From NCBI GenBank assembly GCA_016191335.1, contig JACPOW010000106.1:1-47540 (forward strand): 47,540 nucleotides of DNA. The letters are read 5' to 3'. The position numbers were made by a program, and so were the translations under genes. Within the stretch, counting starts at the first letter, position 1; each line of letters starts with the position of its first letter. This DNA is from Elusimicrobiota bacterium (GTDB lineage Bacteria; Elusimicrobiota; Elusimicrobia; UBA1565; UBA9628). Positions 47,137 through 47,540 of this stretch are shown here, in pieces. Below the pieces are notes generated by a model. That model made no database searches. It was given only the letters and a program-made list of their open reading frames with translations, and was not told the DNA's origin.

Positions 47137-47166
47137 TTGACGGTCTCTCTGGGGTAGGGTTATACT
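47137..47166 (+). promoter_or_regulatory. Sigma70-like promoter
   Basis: TTGACG (47137-47142), an 18-base spacer and TATACT (47161-47166) precede the FGE-like gene by 23 bases. Confidence 0.5.
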
Positions 47167-47189
47167 GCCGCTGACCAAGGCGGAGGAAT

Positions 47190-47400
47190 ATGAAACGAAC
47201 GCTTACCATTGCGGCAACAATTCTGTCCGTAGCGTTGTGCTGCCTGAAGGAGAAAGTAACGGCTGAAGAAGTAAAGCACCCAGTGCAGCCTAAGACGGAG
47301 GGCGTTGGCGAAATGGTTGGTATCCAGTGGGTGCCAATTCCAGGTGGAACATTTTCGATGGGGACCGGAAGTGGCGATGAATCACCGGCGCATAAAATCG
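47190..47400 (+). pseudogene. Truncated formylglycine-generating-enzyme-like (SUMF1) gene
   Basis: The ATG follows GGAGG by 5-6 bases. The product has a signal peptide (MKRTLTIAATILSVALCC, possible lipobox) and then MVGIQWVPIPGGTFSMGTG, the start of the FGE-sulfatase/SUMF1 domain. After DESPAHKI the homology stops because the ISL3-family element begins, so only about 70 of the usual 250-300 residues remain. The intact protein would be an exported C-type-lectin-fold enzyme or binding protein. Confidence 0.7.
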
Positions 47401-47540
47401 TGGGTCTTCTCCAAACCGAGTGGGTGATTTTCGCCTGATTTCAGATCGGGTCGAGCATGCAGGTGAGGACTTTGAGGCGCAGATACTCCTCGTCGCGTAG
47501 GCCGTAGCTACGCCGCTGGATAACGCGGATCTTGTTGTTC
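47401..47540. mobile_element. ISL3-family insertion sequence, cut by the window edge
   Basis: The left end starts near GTGGGTCTTCTCC, a typical ISL3-type terminal repeat, and runs into the transposase 3' end. Only 140 bases are in the window. It interrupts the SUMF1-like gene. Confidence 0.65.
47441..47540 (-). CDS. Transposase C-terminus, ISL3-like (partial)
   Basis: The last 32 residues on the minus strand include NNKIRVIQRRSYGLRDEEY and LRLKVLTCML, the conserved end of ISL3-family DDE transposases, followed by a stop at 47441-47443. The rest lies outside the window. Confidence 0.75.
   Translation of the reverse strand, partial: NNKIRVIQRRSYGLRDEEYLRLKVLTCMLDPI

Overview
The window looks like a contig from an uncultivated bacterium. 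Its GC-rich core (about 5.0-32.7 kb) has secreted proteins with long Ala/Pro-rich N-terminal regions, tightly packed operons and almost no intergenic space. My best guess is an Elusimicrobiota-like lineage, inferred only from the style of these proteins and not proven by any marker gene. The two flanks and one internal block are accessory DNA with visibly lower GC and a different gene style.

Layout. (1) 1-4.74 kb: an integron cassette array without a visible integrase. Seven attC sites of about 80 bp, all in one orientation, separate minus-strand cassettes for small membrane proteins, a secreted netrin/TIMP-like protein and zinc-ribbon proteins. The array ends at 4739, next to the first core gene. 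(2) 5.0-8.5 kb: a CPBP membrane protease, a PAP2/sphingomyelin-synthase-like enzyme and a YgjP-type metallopeptidase, then an elaborate set of hairpins. (3) 8.65-13.9 kb, minus strand: hemerythrin, M18 aminopeptidase, OPT peptide transporter, EamA exporter and 2Fe-2S ferredoxin, which reads like peptide uptake and breakdown. (4) 14-22.3 kb: PAS histidine kinase, DUF885 peptidase, lipoprotein, RRM RNA-binding protein, a 48-residue basic protein, a secreted protein with four phospholipase D-like domains, and a parvulin isomerase. (5) 22.4-30.6 kb, plus strand: one overlapping six-gene operon (DUF971, tryptophanase, receiver-like histidine kinase, fused GlcD-GlcE, GlcF, GAF-HD-GYP) that joins amino-acid and 2-hydroxyacid oxidation to signalling. 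(6) 30.6-32.7 kb: DUF2721, tRNA-Gly, SRPBCC, a CmpB-like membrane protein and a SEC-C protein.

(7) 32.8-42.6 kb: an integrative island bounded by a tyrosine recombinase fused to two excisionase-like helix-turn-helix domains and by a large serine recombinase whose 3' end runs antisense through a tRNA-Ser. Its cargo includes a four-gene overlapping operon (HTH regulator, two-TM protein, Bcs1-like AAA+ ATPase, metallophosphoesterase-RNase H-like fusion) that I propose as an undescribed defence-type system. A GIY-YIG/repeat-protein pair and a DNA methyltransferase are also carried. (8) 42.6-47.5 kb: insertion-sequence-rich DNA. An IS630 copy has cut the signal peptide off a secreted protein (virtual excision restores the gene), there is a three-gene block with a PD-(D/E)XK-like and a HAD-like protein, and an ISL3-family element truncates a formylglycine-generating-enzyme-like gene at the edge.

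A recurring regulatory theme is that at least eleven core genes have a -10-like hexamer only 5-8 nt before the start codon and no Shine-Dalgarno sequence, which suggests leaderless transcripts. Many genes inside operons, and the island genes, instead carry clear AGGAG-type sites.
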